A stretch of DNA of 64,000 bases from a virus, in the IMG/VR virus record IMGVR_UViG_3300032241_000649, positions 24,723-88,722 of that record; one strand, 5' to 3'. The notes under the pieces are model-generated. The model was not told the DNA's origin. It searched no databases and saw nothing but the letters and a program-made list of their open reading frames with translations. A program made the translations under genes and the position numbers. Positions 1 to 6,977 of this stretch are shown here, piece after piece. Positions within the stretch are counted from its first letter, which is position 1, and every line of letters begins with the position of its first letter.

Positions 1-2
1 AA

Positions 3-269
3 TCTACACCAGATGGAGACCCAATGCTTCAGGGATACAGCGAGTATGCAGCAGCCATTGCATTGTTACTAGATAGTACTGATGTTGCGTCTAAGATAAT
101 TGCACGCAATGAACGAAGTAGTGCTAGTAGTTTCTTAACTACTCTTGCTACAGTTATTGCTAGGAAGATTGAGACAGCCCAATTCAAGGGCATGGTTGAA
201 GCTTCTGGTGCAGCTGCTACACAGCAATGGGTAATGGTTGACCGCCCAACGCTATTCCCAAATGACTAA
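3..269 (+). CDS. hypothetical protein, C-terminal part (5' end outside window)
   Basis: The reading frame is open to the left edge of the window without a stop, so the first in-window ATG (24) is probably internal and the gene starts upstream. The 88 visible residues are alanine- and threonine-rich and look helical (AAAIALLL, SSFLTTLATVIARKIE), ending in PTLFPND. No family recognised. It ends 24 bases before the next gene and is followed by the CCAACACAAAC motif shared with other junctions of this arm. Confidence 0.6.
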   Translation, partial: STPDGDPMLQGYSEYAAAIALLLDSTDVASKIIARNERSSASSFLTTLATVIARKIETAQFKGMVEASGAAATQQWVMVDRPTLFPND

Positions 270-284
270 CCAACACAAACAAAC
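270..284 (+). repeat. short recurrent junction motif CCAACACAAACAAA
   Basis: The 14-mer or its 11-base core occurs just after or across a stop codon and before the next Shine-Dalgarno sequence at 270-284, 2397-2407 (core only, overlapping the end of the AAA+ gene) and 4281-4294. It also occurs on the opposite strand at 6957-6970, between the acidic miniprotein gene and the terminator. Function unknown; an unstructured leader or mRNA-processing element is possible. Confidence 0.55.
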
Positions 285-293
285 GGGGGGCAT

Positions 294-590
294 ATGTCAG
301 AAGAAATAAAGAAAAGACCAAAGGATACCGCAAACGATATTATCTCTTGTGGTAACTGTGGTCGTCGTATCCAACCTCATCAAGCCAGTACCGAGGTGTT
401 TAACACTCGTCACAAAGGCTATGAACATTACCATGAGTCATATCTTGGTTGCTACGAATCAACACGTGAGTCTGGTAAAAAAGTGGTTCTTAACCGCTAC
501 AAGCCATGGCTTCACAACATCTACAACGATCCATCCGAACCTGTTGATGATGGTGCTAAATACACCAACATCATTGACAAAATCAAATAG
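294..590 (+). CDS. small zinc-finger-like protein, unknown function
   Basis: The gene encodes 98 residues. An N-terminal CGNCGRR knuckle (C19, C22) plus His and Cys residues further on (HKGYEHYHESYLGC) could form a Zn site. A G-run immediately upstream (GGGGGG, then CAT) is the likely ribosome binding site for ATG 294. The C-terminal half is acidic/aromatic without a known motif. It is the first complete gene of the + strand arm and is followed by the structured non-coding segment at 594-759. No family assigned. Confidence 0.7.
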   Translation: MSEEIKKRPKDTANDIISCGNCGRRIQPHQASTEVFNTRHKGYEHYHESYLGCYESTRESGKKVVLNRYKPWLHNIYNDPSEPVDDGAKYTNIIDKIK

Positions 591-593
591 ATA

Positions 594-759
594 ATGTTAG
601 GCTGGCTAAGCCAACCGCGAGCATACTTCATGTACACCTAGACCCTAGTACCCAATTAAACCAGCCACAGAGGAACAGTTCTGTGCGACGTAGGTTGAGG
701 CAACAGTGATGGTAAGCCCTGCAGTCCCTGTAAGCACTGGAGGTAAGCCAGCCTAATAT
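594..759 (+). ncRNA. candidate structured RNA closed by a long terminal stem
   Basis: This is the only sizeable gene-free gap of the + strand arm. TTAGGCTGGCT (597-607) pairs perfectly with AGCCAGCCTAA (746-756), and the helix can extend to 594/759 with one G-U pair. Inside lie a CACAGAG/TTCTGTG hairpin (666-685), a GTTG/CAAC hairpin (694-704) and a CAGTG/CACTG pair (704-708 with 735-739), plus repeated GGTAAGCC. The SD of the next gene (AAAGGAGAG) begins just after the helix. No match to tRNA, tmRNA or a known riboswitch was recognised. It could be a cis-regulatory leader or a free small RNA. Confidence 0.5.
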
Positions 760-777
760 CTAATAAAGGAGAGCAAC

Positions 778-1014
778 ATGTGTCATGAATGTTATGACGA
801 AGAACAACCCGAGTTTTCATTAGAGATGATCCCTGAGGAAGACCGCGAGGATTTTTTAGACTTCACCTGTGAACAGTTTGGCGTAGTAATTAACGCTGCT
901 GTTACTAATGATATCTTGTTTGAACTAATCACTGAATGGCCTGCTGAGAAGCAAGCAATGTTCACGTTAGCTAGCGTTCTTCAAGGAAGAGTCTTTGGAG
1001 ATAACAACGAATAA
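778..1014 (+). CDS. small acidic protein, unknown function
   Basis: The gene encodes 78 residues, strongly acidic, with an MCHECYDEE start (two Cys). The C-terminal half is helical and more hydrophobic. It is preceded by a perfect SD (AAAGGAGAGCAAC) and followed 10 bases later by the AAA+ ATPase gene with the same SD, so it probably belongs to the same operon. It could be an adaptor for the ATPase/VWA pair, but that rests on position only. Confidence 0.65.
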   Translation: MCHECYDEEQPEFSLEMIPEEDREDFLDFTCEQFGVVINAAVTNDILFELITEWPAEKQAMFTLASVLQGRVFGDNNE

Positions 1015-1024
1015 AGGAGAGCAA

Positions 1025-2410
1025 ATGGAGATAGCAATCTTCACCGAATCATATGAGCCCTCTATGGGAGCACATCGCCGTCAGGTATTGATGGCTCCTC
1101 ATGATGGTGGAGTACGTGTCTATTCACGCAAAACTGATGGCACTAAAGGTCATGGTAGCGCGTGGGTTGAGACTGATCTTGAAGAGTTGGTCACTGAGAT
1201 CAACCCTAACGAACAGTTGACACGCACACCAAGTGGTGTGTACGTTACACCCTTAGATGAAAAAGCAATAACAACCAAAGGATATTCCCCAGTGTTGTGC
1301 ACTAAAGCGTGCTCAGCACATGCTAAGGCTGGTCCTAATACAGAAACAAAAACACTCGTGGAAACTATCTACGATGTGTACACACGCATACTAGGAGGAG
1401 ATGACACCTTGGATACATATGTCAAAGACAATCGCTCAGCAACTAGCAGTACTGTCCCGTTGATAGTACAGCCAGTGCATGAGCTTCCAACACAAACAAC
1501 CGCCCAGCCAGCATTCAACGTATCGTTGGCCACAGTGCCTCCAATGAAGTTGGCTGAACGTTATGTACATCGTAAGGTCTACGGAGTTGAAGACTTCAAA
1601 ACATTCGATACAGCACGTGCTAAAGGCATCAACGTTCTTATCTACGGTCCAACAGGTCCCGGTAAGACTACAGCAGTCGAAGCATGGGCTGCTGAACGCA
1701 ATCTACGCATGGCTACAGTATCTGGTAACGCGTCTATGGAATCCCGCCAGTTATTCGGTGGCTTCATTCCTGATGGCAATGGTGGCTATGGATGGATTGA
1801 CGGTCCTGTCACAGACGTAGTTCGTAATGGTGGTGTTTTACTCCTAGACGAGTTCAACTTCATCAGTCCTAAGATCTACACAACACTCTATCCATTGACT
1901 GACGGTCGTCGTACGATCACATTGCTAGATCACATGGGCGAGACAATCGTTGCTCACCCTGACCTAACAATCTTCGCTACTATGAATCCTGATTACATTG
2001 GTACTACACCGCTTAACTTTGCTATGCGTAACCGCTTTGACATTCAACTGTCATGGGATTACGATGACGCAGTGGAATCAAAGCTAATCTCATCCAAGTC
2101 TTTGCTACTAATCGCTAAGCAATTGCGTGCGGAAGCAGCCAAGGGTCAGTATGAGACTCCAATCTCAACTAACATGCTCATTGAAATTGCTGACTTCATC
2201 AATGATGATGATCTTGGCTATGAGTTTGCTATTGAGAACTTCATCGCTCACTTCAGTGCAGACGAGCAGCCATCTGTTCGTTTGGTATTCCAAACACACG
2301 AACACAATATCAAGCAGGACTTCGGTATGGAAGTTGAAATTGAGCTTGAGAAAGACGCTGACGTGTCACCTGAAGATCTAATGAACAAATGGTTAACCAA
2401 CACAAACTAA
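1025..2410 (+). CDS. MoxR/CobS-type AAA+ ATPase
   Basis: A 461-residue AAA+ protein. Walker A is GPTGPGKT (208-215), Walker B is LLLDEFNF with D275/E276, sensor 1 is in FATMNP, and an arginine-finger type RNRF follows. The first ~180 residues are a poorly conserved, possibly substrate-specific domain. MoxR-family ATPases (MoxR, RavA, NorQ, CbbQ, CobS) act with a VWA-domain partner to remodel or load cofactors into target proteins, and the next gene is such a partner. ATG 1025 is preferred over ATG 995 because AAAGGAGAGCAA sits directly before it. The target is unknown. Assignment to the CobS cobalt chelatase in particular is not supported beyond the family level. Confidence 0.85.
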   Translation: MEIAIFTESYEPSMGAHRRQVLMAPHDGGVRVYSRKTDGTKGHGSAWVETDLEELVTEINPNEQLTRTPSGVYVTPLDEKAITTKGYSPVLCTKACSAHAKAGPNTETKTLVETIYDVYTRILGGDDTLDTYVKDNRSATSSTVPLIVQPVHELPTQTTAQPAFNVSLATVPPMKLAERYVHRKVYGVEDFKTFDTARAKGINVLIYGPTGPGKTTAVEAWAAERNLRMATVSGNASMESRQLFGGFIPDGNGGYGWIDGPVTDVVRNGGVLLLDEFNFISPKIYTTLYPLTDGRRTITLLDHMGETIVAHPDLTIFATMNPDYIGTTPLNFAMRNRFDIQLSWDYDDAVESKLISSKSLLLIAKQLRAEAAKGQYETPISTNMLIEIADFINDDDLGYEFAIENFIAHFSADEQPSVRLVFQTHEHNIKQDFGMEVEIELEKDADVSPEDLMNKWLTNTN

Positions 2411-2419
2411 GGGGGTAAC

Positions 2420-4279
2420 ATGTTTCAAGATGAGTTAGATGAATCGTACTACGCACAAGAACGAACTGAGGAGATACAGGTTAGATCTGTTCGACTCAAT
2501 GCGCTCTGTCGTGTATATGAACAAGCAGACCGTGTTCTCACTGGTGATCCAGTGGTAGTAAATGTAGCAAATGACGGCCCCGCACCAGCGTGGTCCGACG
2601 GTGCAAGCATTACTATCAATGCCAGTCAGATAGGTGACATGGACTTAGAGTCATTGACTCAGGTCAATGGCCTGAACTATCATGAGCTTGCCCATCACTT
2701 ATATACTCCAAGACGAGGCACAGACCTTGTCAAATGGGTTATAGAAAATAACTACATGCAGACGTTCAATATGCTGGAGGATCAGCGTATCGAGACTTTG
2801 CTTGTAGCACGCTATCCATCTATTGCTCCATATCTAACAGCTACGTGTGCTCGTTGGCTTGCTGCATCTCCTGATGAAATGCAAAGCAACTATGTACTCA
2901 TGCGTGGTCGTAGGTATCTGCCTGTGGAATTGCGTCAAGCATTCCGTGATATGTTCAACAATAAAGAACTTATCCCAGCAATCATTGACATCGTAGATCA
3001 GTATCGTCTCTTAGCATTCCCCAAAGATTATGCTAAGGCTCGTGAACTAATCAAACGGTTCAATGATGAAGTGCTACCAAACATGCCAAAAATTCCACAA
3101 GGTGGCAATGGATGTACTAATCGTGATCCAGTAACCAAAGGTCGTCCTGAGCCAGGCAAGGCACAGGAACGTGACGCACAGCGTGCTAATGGTATGGGCA
3201 AAGCAGAATCTGAATGGACTCCACGTAAATCTATTGAGGAGCAAACAGAAGATGCGCCCAACACAAACCCAACTGAAAACATAACTCAAGTTATGTCAAC
3301 AGAGGAGCAACTAGAGGCTCGTCAGCAATCACAACAATCTAACACAGCTGGATTAGCTGCTGGTGATGGTCACATTGCTAGTGCTGGTGGATTGCCAAAC
3401 AACATCAATGACATGCTTGATAACGTCATACAGTCTGTACTAGAACGTAAAGATGTACAGCAGGACGTTAAAATCAAGCAGAAAGTAATCATTGGTGGTG
3501 ATGGCAAGCATGAGGATACATTGCGTACGGGTAAGTTTGACAAAACCCCTGTACCATCTGAAGCCATGGCTAACTTTCGTAAGTTTGCTAAGGAACTAGA
3601 ACGCTTGCGTGATGAGTGTGAGCCAATGTGGCATCGTGAGGAAGCGTCTGGCCGTCTCAATGTACAACGTGCATTGCGTGGCTGTGAAATTGACGAAGCC
3701 TTTGACCGCTGGGATGAAGGTAACGATGGTGCTGATATCGAAGCGGTAATCATGGTTGATCGGTCAGGCTCTATGAATTCTGGTAAAAATGACATGCACG
3801 CTTCTATCGCTAGCTGGACTATCAAACGTGCACTAGAAAGCATCGGCGCCCCGGTGACTGTGTATGCGTTTGATGACCAAGCTGAACTAGCCTATGCTCG
3901 TACTGAACTGGCTAGCAAGACTCAATACAAATTCATCTATGGTAATGGTGGTACAAATCCGTACTCTACATTGCTAGCAGCTGAGCAGTTATTGATGTCC
4001 TCTCGTAAGAAAAATAAGATGCTGTTCATGATTACTGACGGCGCGTTTGATGCCCGCAGGAATGATGAAATTATCGCCCGCATTCAAAAGCGTGGCGTGC
4101 TAACTGCAATGACTCTTATCATGCAGGAAAGTGATCTAGAGTACTACACAGAACGTGGTACAAAACTAGAAGAGTTCCGTCATGGTATGGAAATCTTTGC
4201 TCGTATCAATTCAGCACGTGACTTGGTTCCATTTGCCAAGTCTGTAGTAGCCGGCGCTATCAAGAAGCGTGGGCGTTAA
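2420..4279 (+). CDS. metallopeptidase-like / VWA domain protein, partner of the AAA+ ATPase
   Basis: 619 residues. The N-terminal part has a zinc-metallopeptidase motif HELAH (H88, E89, H92) in YHELAHHLYTP. A charged, Gln/Asn-rich linker covers roughly 220-330. The C-terminal VWA domain has the MIDAS motif DRSGSMNS (D447, S449, S451) and TDGAFD (D540). The architecture resembles the DUF2201-type families (putative metallopeptidase plus VWA-like domain) that pair with MoxR ATPases. It starts 9 bases after the ATPase stop with a GGGGG SD, so the two are co-translated. In-family knowledge suggests a metal-dependent chaperone or maturation complex; whether the HExxH is catalytic is open. Confidence 0.82.
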   Translation: MFQDELDESYYAQERTEEIQVRSVRLNALCRVYEQADRVLTGDPVVVNVANDGPAPAWSDGASITINASQIGDMDLESLTQVNGLNYHELAHHLYTPRRGTDLVKWVIENNYMQTFNMLEDQRIETLLVARYPSIAPYLTATCARWLAASPDEMQSNYVLMRGRRYLPVELRQAFRDMFNNKELIPAIIDIVDQYRLLAFPKDYAKARELIKRFNDEVLPNMPKIPQGGNGCTNRDPVTKGRPEPGKAQERDAQRANGMGKAESEWTPRKSIEEQTEDAPNTNPTENITQVMSTEEQLEARQQSQQSNTAGLAAGDGHIASAGGLPNNINDMLDNVIQSVLERKDVQQDVKIKQKVIIGGDGKHEDTLRTGKFDKTPVPSEAMANFRKFAKELERLRDECEPMWHREEASGRLNVQRALRGCEIDEAFDRWDEGNDGADIEAVIMVDRSGSMNSGKNDMHASIASWTIKRALESIGAPVTVYAFDDQAELAYARTELASKTQYKFIYGNGGTNPYSTLLAAEQLLMSSRKKNKMLFMITDGAFDARRNDEIIARIQKRGVLTAMTLIMQESDLEYYTERGTKLEEFRHGMEIFARINSARDLVPFAKSVVAGAIKKRGR

Positions 4280-4304
4280 TCCAACACAAACAAAGGAGAG
4301 CAAA

Positions 4305-4496
4305 ATGTACAACATATTCGATAACCTTACAGAAACATTGATAGGCCCATTCAATGACTATGAATCAGCCCAAATGTTCATGCTATATGCCTCAGAAGAC
4401 ATGATAGATGGTGGCGCATGCCTATCCATTGAAGCTGTAACTGATCCACTTGAGTGGGTACAGGAGAATAATCTATCTATGGCAGCATACGTATGA
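4305..4496 (+). CDS. small hypothetical protein
   Basis: 63 residues, starting at ATG 4305 behind AAAGGAGAGCAAA; the upstream ATG at 4269 lies in the end of the VWA gene and lacks an SD. The sequence NDYESAQMFMLYASEDM suggests a small alpha/beta domain similar in style to phage proteins that describe 'field/column' strand-helix folds, but no family is recognised. Its TGA overlaps the next ATG (ATGA). Confidence 0.6.
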   Translation: MYNIFDNLTETLIGPFNDYESAQMFMLYASEDMIDGGACLSIEAVTDPLEWVQENNLSMAAYV

Positions 4497-4654
4497 GTAT
4501 CCAATATCTAGACCATCATCCAGTTATTACACCAATCATAGAAGGATTAAAACAACGAGAGGAGGAACGCCATCAAGCTAATAAAGATATAGTTAGAGAG
4601 CTGTTAATTAAACACGATGCAGAGGATTTAATTCCAATGCTATTGGAGGACTAA
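4493..4654 (+). CDS. tiny helical protein, unknown function
   Basis: A 53-residue ORF starting at the ATGA overlap with the previous gene and ending in a TAATG overlap with the next, which argues that it is translated by coupling. The middle is a charged helix (KQREEERHQANKDIVRELL). No homology recognised. Confidence 0.55.
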   Translation: MSIQYLDHHPVITPIIEGLKQREEERHQANKDIVRELLIKHDAEDLIPMLLED

Positions 4655-4836
4655 TGGCCAAAAAAAGTAAGAGTACAACCATTGGTTATGGGAAGCACAC
4701 GTTCAAAAAGAGAAAGACTAGAGCGGGTGGTTCTTGCATGAGGGTTGGTGGTAGAAATAGGATACGTAAACCCAGACTTACAGCGGGTACGTTTCCTGTA
4801 GTAACTACTTATATAAACAAACTAGAGGAAGAATAA
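4654..4836 (+). CDS. small, very basic protein
   Basis: 60 residues with many Lys and Arg (AKKSKSTTIGYGKHTFKKRK, then GGRNRIRKPRL), consistent with nucleic-acid binding. It starts in TAATG with the preceding tiny gene and ends in a TAATG overlap with the glycosylase-like gene, so it sits inside a tightly coupled operon. No family recognised. Confidence 0.6.
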   Translation: MAKKSKSTTIGYGKHTFKKRKTRAGGSCMRVGGRNRIRKPRLTAGTFPVVTTYINKLEEE

Positions 4837-5291
4837 TGGTAAATACATTCCTGCCTTGGCCGGATATAACAAAGACAGCTAAATCCCTAGACGATAAGAG
4901 ACTTGGCAAGCAACGCGTAGAAGCATTGCAGATTCTAAGGGCTAACTTGGGTCTAACTGTGGGATGGCGCAACCACCCAGCTGCAGTAATGTGGCGGGGA
5001 CACGAAGGCTACCTATATATGTACACGAACGCTATGTGCATAGAGTGGAGGCAACGTGGGTTTGAAGATAACGTACAAGCAAGGCTGCAAGAAATATATG
5101 CAGAGCACGACTTACAGGGCTGGGATAAACCCTGGTGGTGGGGCATTGATGAGTTCCATAAATCGCATCGCTCTAACCTCAAGCGTAAAGATCCGGTTTG
5201 GTACCGGTTTCGTGTACGCAAAGACCTGTTATACAAATGGCCTATGCCTGATAGGTCATTCCGTGTAGTAACTAAAAAGGAGAAAAAATGA
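4836..5291 (+). CDS. pyrimidine-dimer DNA glycosylase-like protein (MSMEG_6447/DenV-type)
   Basis: 151 residues. The N-terminus NTFLPWPDITKTAKSLDD followed by KRLGKQRVEALQIL and the WRNHPAAVMWRGHEGYL block match the actinobacterial MSMEG_6447-like family, which is linked to the T4 endonuclease V (DenV) pyrimidine-dimer glycosylases. Such enzymes cut the glycosidic bond at UV dimers. A phage copy would repair UV damage to its own DNA. It is embedded between tiny coupled genes; its TGA overlaps the next ATG. Catalytic residues cannot be proven by eye. Confidence 0.6.
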   Translation: MVNTFLPWPDITKTAKSLDDKRLGKQRVEALQILRANLGLTVGWRNHPAAVMWRGHEGYLYMYTNAMCIEWRQRGFEDNVQARLQEIYAEHDLQGWDKPWWWGIDEFHKSHRSNLKRKDPVWYRFRVRKDLLYKWPMPDRSFRVVTKKEKK

Positions 5292-5425
5292 ATGAAGTAG
5301 TATGGCAGTCTACAATCACAGCAGATATGGTTGCAGACTTCAGTCCAGATGAACTAGACCTCATGATTGCTGACCTAAACGATGCAGTCATGCAAACCTG
5401 TCAAGACTATGGAATGGCGGACTAA
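5288..5425 (+). CDS. tiny acidic protein, unknown function
   Basis: 45 residues from an ATGA overlap with the preceding gene. Acidic helical content (SPDELDLMIADLNDAV). The next gene's ATG is 2 bases after its stop. No family recognised. Confidence 0.5.
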   Translation: MNEVVWQSTITADMVADFSPDELDLMIADLNDAVMQTCQDYGMAD

Positions 5426-5426
5426 C

Positions 5427-5618
5427 ATGGCTAAGTATCAAGTAACCATCCACGAACATGTTATCTATGATCATTGGGTGGAAGCAAGCAGCAAAGAAGA
5501 AGCAAAAGAACTAGCTGAAGACGCCATAAGTGATGGCAACAATGCAGGTTGGAAGCTAGATGAAATGGCTGGGTGGACTGAAGTAGGAGACATCTACCTA
5601 GATGATCAGCTGATTTGA
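5427..5618 (+). CDS. small protein with strand-helix repeat style
   Basis: 63 residues from ATG 5427; the longer reading from 5382 would start inside the preceding gene. The pattern YQVTIHEHVIYDHWVEASS followed by a KEEAKELAEDAI helix is typical of small ferredoxin-like phage proteins of unknown role. Its stop codon lies inside the -35 box of the promoter at 5615-5644. Confidence 0.55.
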   Translation: MAKYQVTIHEHVIYDHWVEASSKEEAKELAEDAISDGNNAGWKLDEMAGWTEVGDIYLDDQLI

Positions 5619-5644
5619 CTCAAAACAAACAAATCGGCTATACT
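5615..5644 (+). promoter_or_regulatory. sigma70-type promoter TTGACT-N18-TATACT
   Basis: TTGACT (5615-5620) and TATACT (5639-5644) are spaced by 18 bases. Transcription would start near 5651, leaving a short leader with the AAAGGAA SD of the gene at 5664. The -35 box overlaps the TGA of the preceding gene, so this would be an internal promoter of the + strand arm. Confidence 0.55.
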
Positions 5645-5663
5645 GTAAATGGAAAGGAAAAAG

Positions 5664-5870
5664 ATGCCTAATGAAGACCTATACAACCTAGAAATCAAGT
5701 TCGATGTCAACATAGCCAAATGGCGTATTGATGATCAAACTGTAGAAGACAACAGAGAGTGGGCACTATGGGTATATGACAGGTTACAAGGCAAATGGAT
5801 TGATACTTCAGAAATGAGTAGACCAGGTGAAGAAGTATCTATCGTAGAGCTTACCCAAAGGGGGGTATGA
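5664..5870 (+). CDS. small hypothetical protein
   Basis: 68 residues from ATG 5664 (AAAGGAA upstream at a good distance; the ATG at 5649 lacks one). The sequence is rich in Trp and acidic residues (FDVNIAKWRIDD, REWALWVYDRL). First gene downstream of the internal promoter at 5615-5644. No family recognised. Confidence 0.55.
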   Translation: MPNEDLYNLEIKFDVNIAKWRIDDQTVEDNREWALWVYDRLQGKWIDTSEMSRPGEEVSIVELTQRGV

Positions 5871-5874
5871 TGAA

Positions 5875-6102
5875 ATGCAACTCAATATAAAGACCAAGGA
5901 GATAAAGAAGCTGGTTAGCGCGTTAGAGCAAGCCGGCTTACAAGTTTCCATAACTAATGGGAAACACCATGTTAAAGTGGTTAACCCAAGAACTAGGAAT
6001 ACTGTGTTCTTCGGGGCTCAGTCTCTAGGAGATCGCAGAACTGGTAAGAATATCCTACGAGATCTAAAGCACGTAGGATTCAACAAGAATATAAAGCTCT
6101 AG
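5875..6102 (+). CDS. HicA-like dsRBD-fold protein, no HicB neighbour
   Basis: 75 residues. The pattern KELVSALEQAGL-type helix, then VSITNGKHHVKVVNP and a C-terminal GKNILRDLKHVGF helix resembles the HicA family (small dsRBD-like mRNA interferases, with a His after Gly in the beta region). HicA toxins are normally paired with HicB. Neither neighbour looks like HicB, so this may be a toxin-derived RNA-binding protein rather than half of a toxin-antitoxin pair. It starts 4 bases after the preceding stop. Confidence 0.5.
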   Translation: MQLNIKTKEIKKLVSALEQAGLQVSITNGKHHVKVVNPRTRNTVFFGAQSLGDRRTGKNILRDLKHVGFNKNIKL

Positions 6103-6111
6103 GAGGGCAAT

Positions 6112-6405
6112 ATGGCTACAACAGTAAAACAAACACTGACCGCAAAATTAACCAAGAACACATCTGTAGAAAAGGGTGGGGCTTGGTTACTTCACATCTG
6201 TATCCAAACTGAGGGAGCAAGTGAATGTGTAATGGATACGCACTCAGCTTGGTCTAACCCATCTGCAGCTAAGCGCTTCTTGAAGCAAGTAGTGCTTGAG
6301 AACACTCCACGTAAGTCCATCAAGATGGAGACTAAAGCTACCAATGACTTGGGTAAGCCAACTCATCTAGCAGGTGAGCTCAACTATAAGTGGGGTATTG
6401 CATAA
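6112..6405 (+). CDS. hypothetical protein
   Basis: 97 residues, preceded by AGGAGGG. Mixed alpha/beta content with a possible strand-rich N-terminus (GGAWLLHICIQTEG) and a helix SNPSAAKRFLKQVVLEN. It lies directly after the HicA-like gene but lacks the HicB signatures (no ribbon-helix-helix, no partial RNase H fold seen). Ends in a TAATG overlap with the next small ORF. Confidence 0.6.
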   Translation: MATTVKQTLTAKLTKNTSVEKGGAWLLHICIQTEGASECVMDTHSAWSNPSAAKRFLKQVVLENTPRKSIKMETKATNDLGKPTHLAGELNYKWGIA

Positions 6406-6539
6406 TGGATATGGAAACCGTACTACCTCGTACCTGTACTATATGTATGGGTACGGGGGTTGCCACATGGTATATAGATGAAGAAACATTTGAAATCAAA
6501 GAATGTGACTGCCAATACAAGGAGGAAACAAATGGCTAG
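6405..6539 (+). CDS. tiny zinc-knuckle protein
   Basis: 44 residues with C11-x2-C14 (CTICMGTG) and C34-x-C36 (ECDCQ), reminiscent of a DnaJ-type zinc knuckle. It begins in a TAATG overlap with the previous stop and runs 8 bases into the next gene, whose SD (AAGGAGG) it contains. No specific function assigned. Confidence 0.55.
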   Translation: MDMETVLPRTCTICMGTGVATWYIDEETFEIKECDCQYKEETNG

Positions 6540-6744
6540 ATACTCAGTAATGTACAGTGTAGAAAAGACAGGCACATTGACGTTTACAGCGGATGATGAT
6601 AGCCACGCACAAGAGCTATACGATGCTTTACTAAATGGAGACATTTATGAGGCAGATCTTGAAGACCTACAAGACAGCACAGAAGATAATAACCAAAGCT
6701 TCTATGAACTACGTAACTCACACGGCAAGCAAATAGCAGACTAA
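6532..6744 (+). CDS. small acidic hypothetical protein
   Basis: 70 residues from ATG 6532, directly behind AAGGAGGAAACAA. N-terminal strands (RYSVMYSVEKTGTLTFTAD) are followed by an acidic helix (HAQELYDALLNGDIYEADLE). Similar in style to the protein at 5427-5618, and possibly a distant paralogue. Function unknown. Confidence 0.6.
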   Translation: MARYSVMYSVEKTGTLTFTADDDSHAQELYDALLNGDIYEADLEDLQDSTEDNNQSFYELRNSHGKQIAD

Positions 6745-6755
6745 AGGAGAGCAAC

Positions 6756-6911
6756 ATGACACTAGCAACACTTATACTGGTAGCAACATATATAGTAGTA
6801 GACGCCATTAGAGACATACGATTAGAGCGTCGTTTGAGCGATATAGAAGACTGTGTATTCTATATCTATGAAAACCATCCTGAGCTACTTGACCACATAC
6901 GAGTAGATTAA
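6756..6911 (+). CDS. small membrane-anchored protein
   Basis: 51 residues behind a perfect AAAGGAGAGCAAC SD. The first ~15 residues (TLATLILVATYIVVDAI) form a single hydrophobic segment followed by a basic, then acidic tail (RDIRLERRLSD), suggesting an N-terminal membrane anchor with a cytoplasmic tail. Last gene of the + strand arm, just ahead of the terminator. No family recognised. Confidence 0.55.
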   Translation: MTLATLILVATYIVVDAIRDIRLERRLSDIEDCVFYIYENHPELLDHIRVD

Positions 6912-6925
6912 ATAGGCAAAGCAAA

Positions 6926-6955
6926 GGCCCCCGGCTCTTAATTGAGTCGGGGGCC
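6926..6955. terminator. bidirectional intrinsic terminator between convergent arms
   Basis: A 12-bp stem GGCCCCCGGCTC / GAGTCGGGGGCC (one G-T pair) with loop TTAATT. It is flanked by T-rich sequence on the + side (ATTTGTTTG) and by TTTGCTTTG on the - strand. It separates the + strand arm from the - strand gene at 6978. Confidence 0.85.
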
Positions 6956-6977
6956 ATTTGTTTGTGTTGGCCGTTTT

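Noticed and set aside
594-759. Cobalamin riboswitch ahead of the AAA+/VWA genes, suggested by the CobS/CobT resemblance and the B12-dependent RNR
   Set aside because: No recognisable B12-box or the conserved core around it; the segment has a long terminal helix not expected for that class. Kept only as an unassigned structured RNA.
3370-3843. 157-codon open frame on the - strand
   Set aside because: It lies entirely inside the VWA protein gene on the opposite strand, with no start signal and low-complexity Ser/Arg composition.
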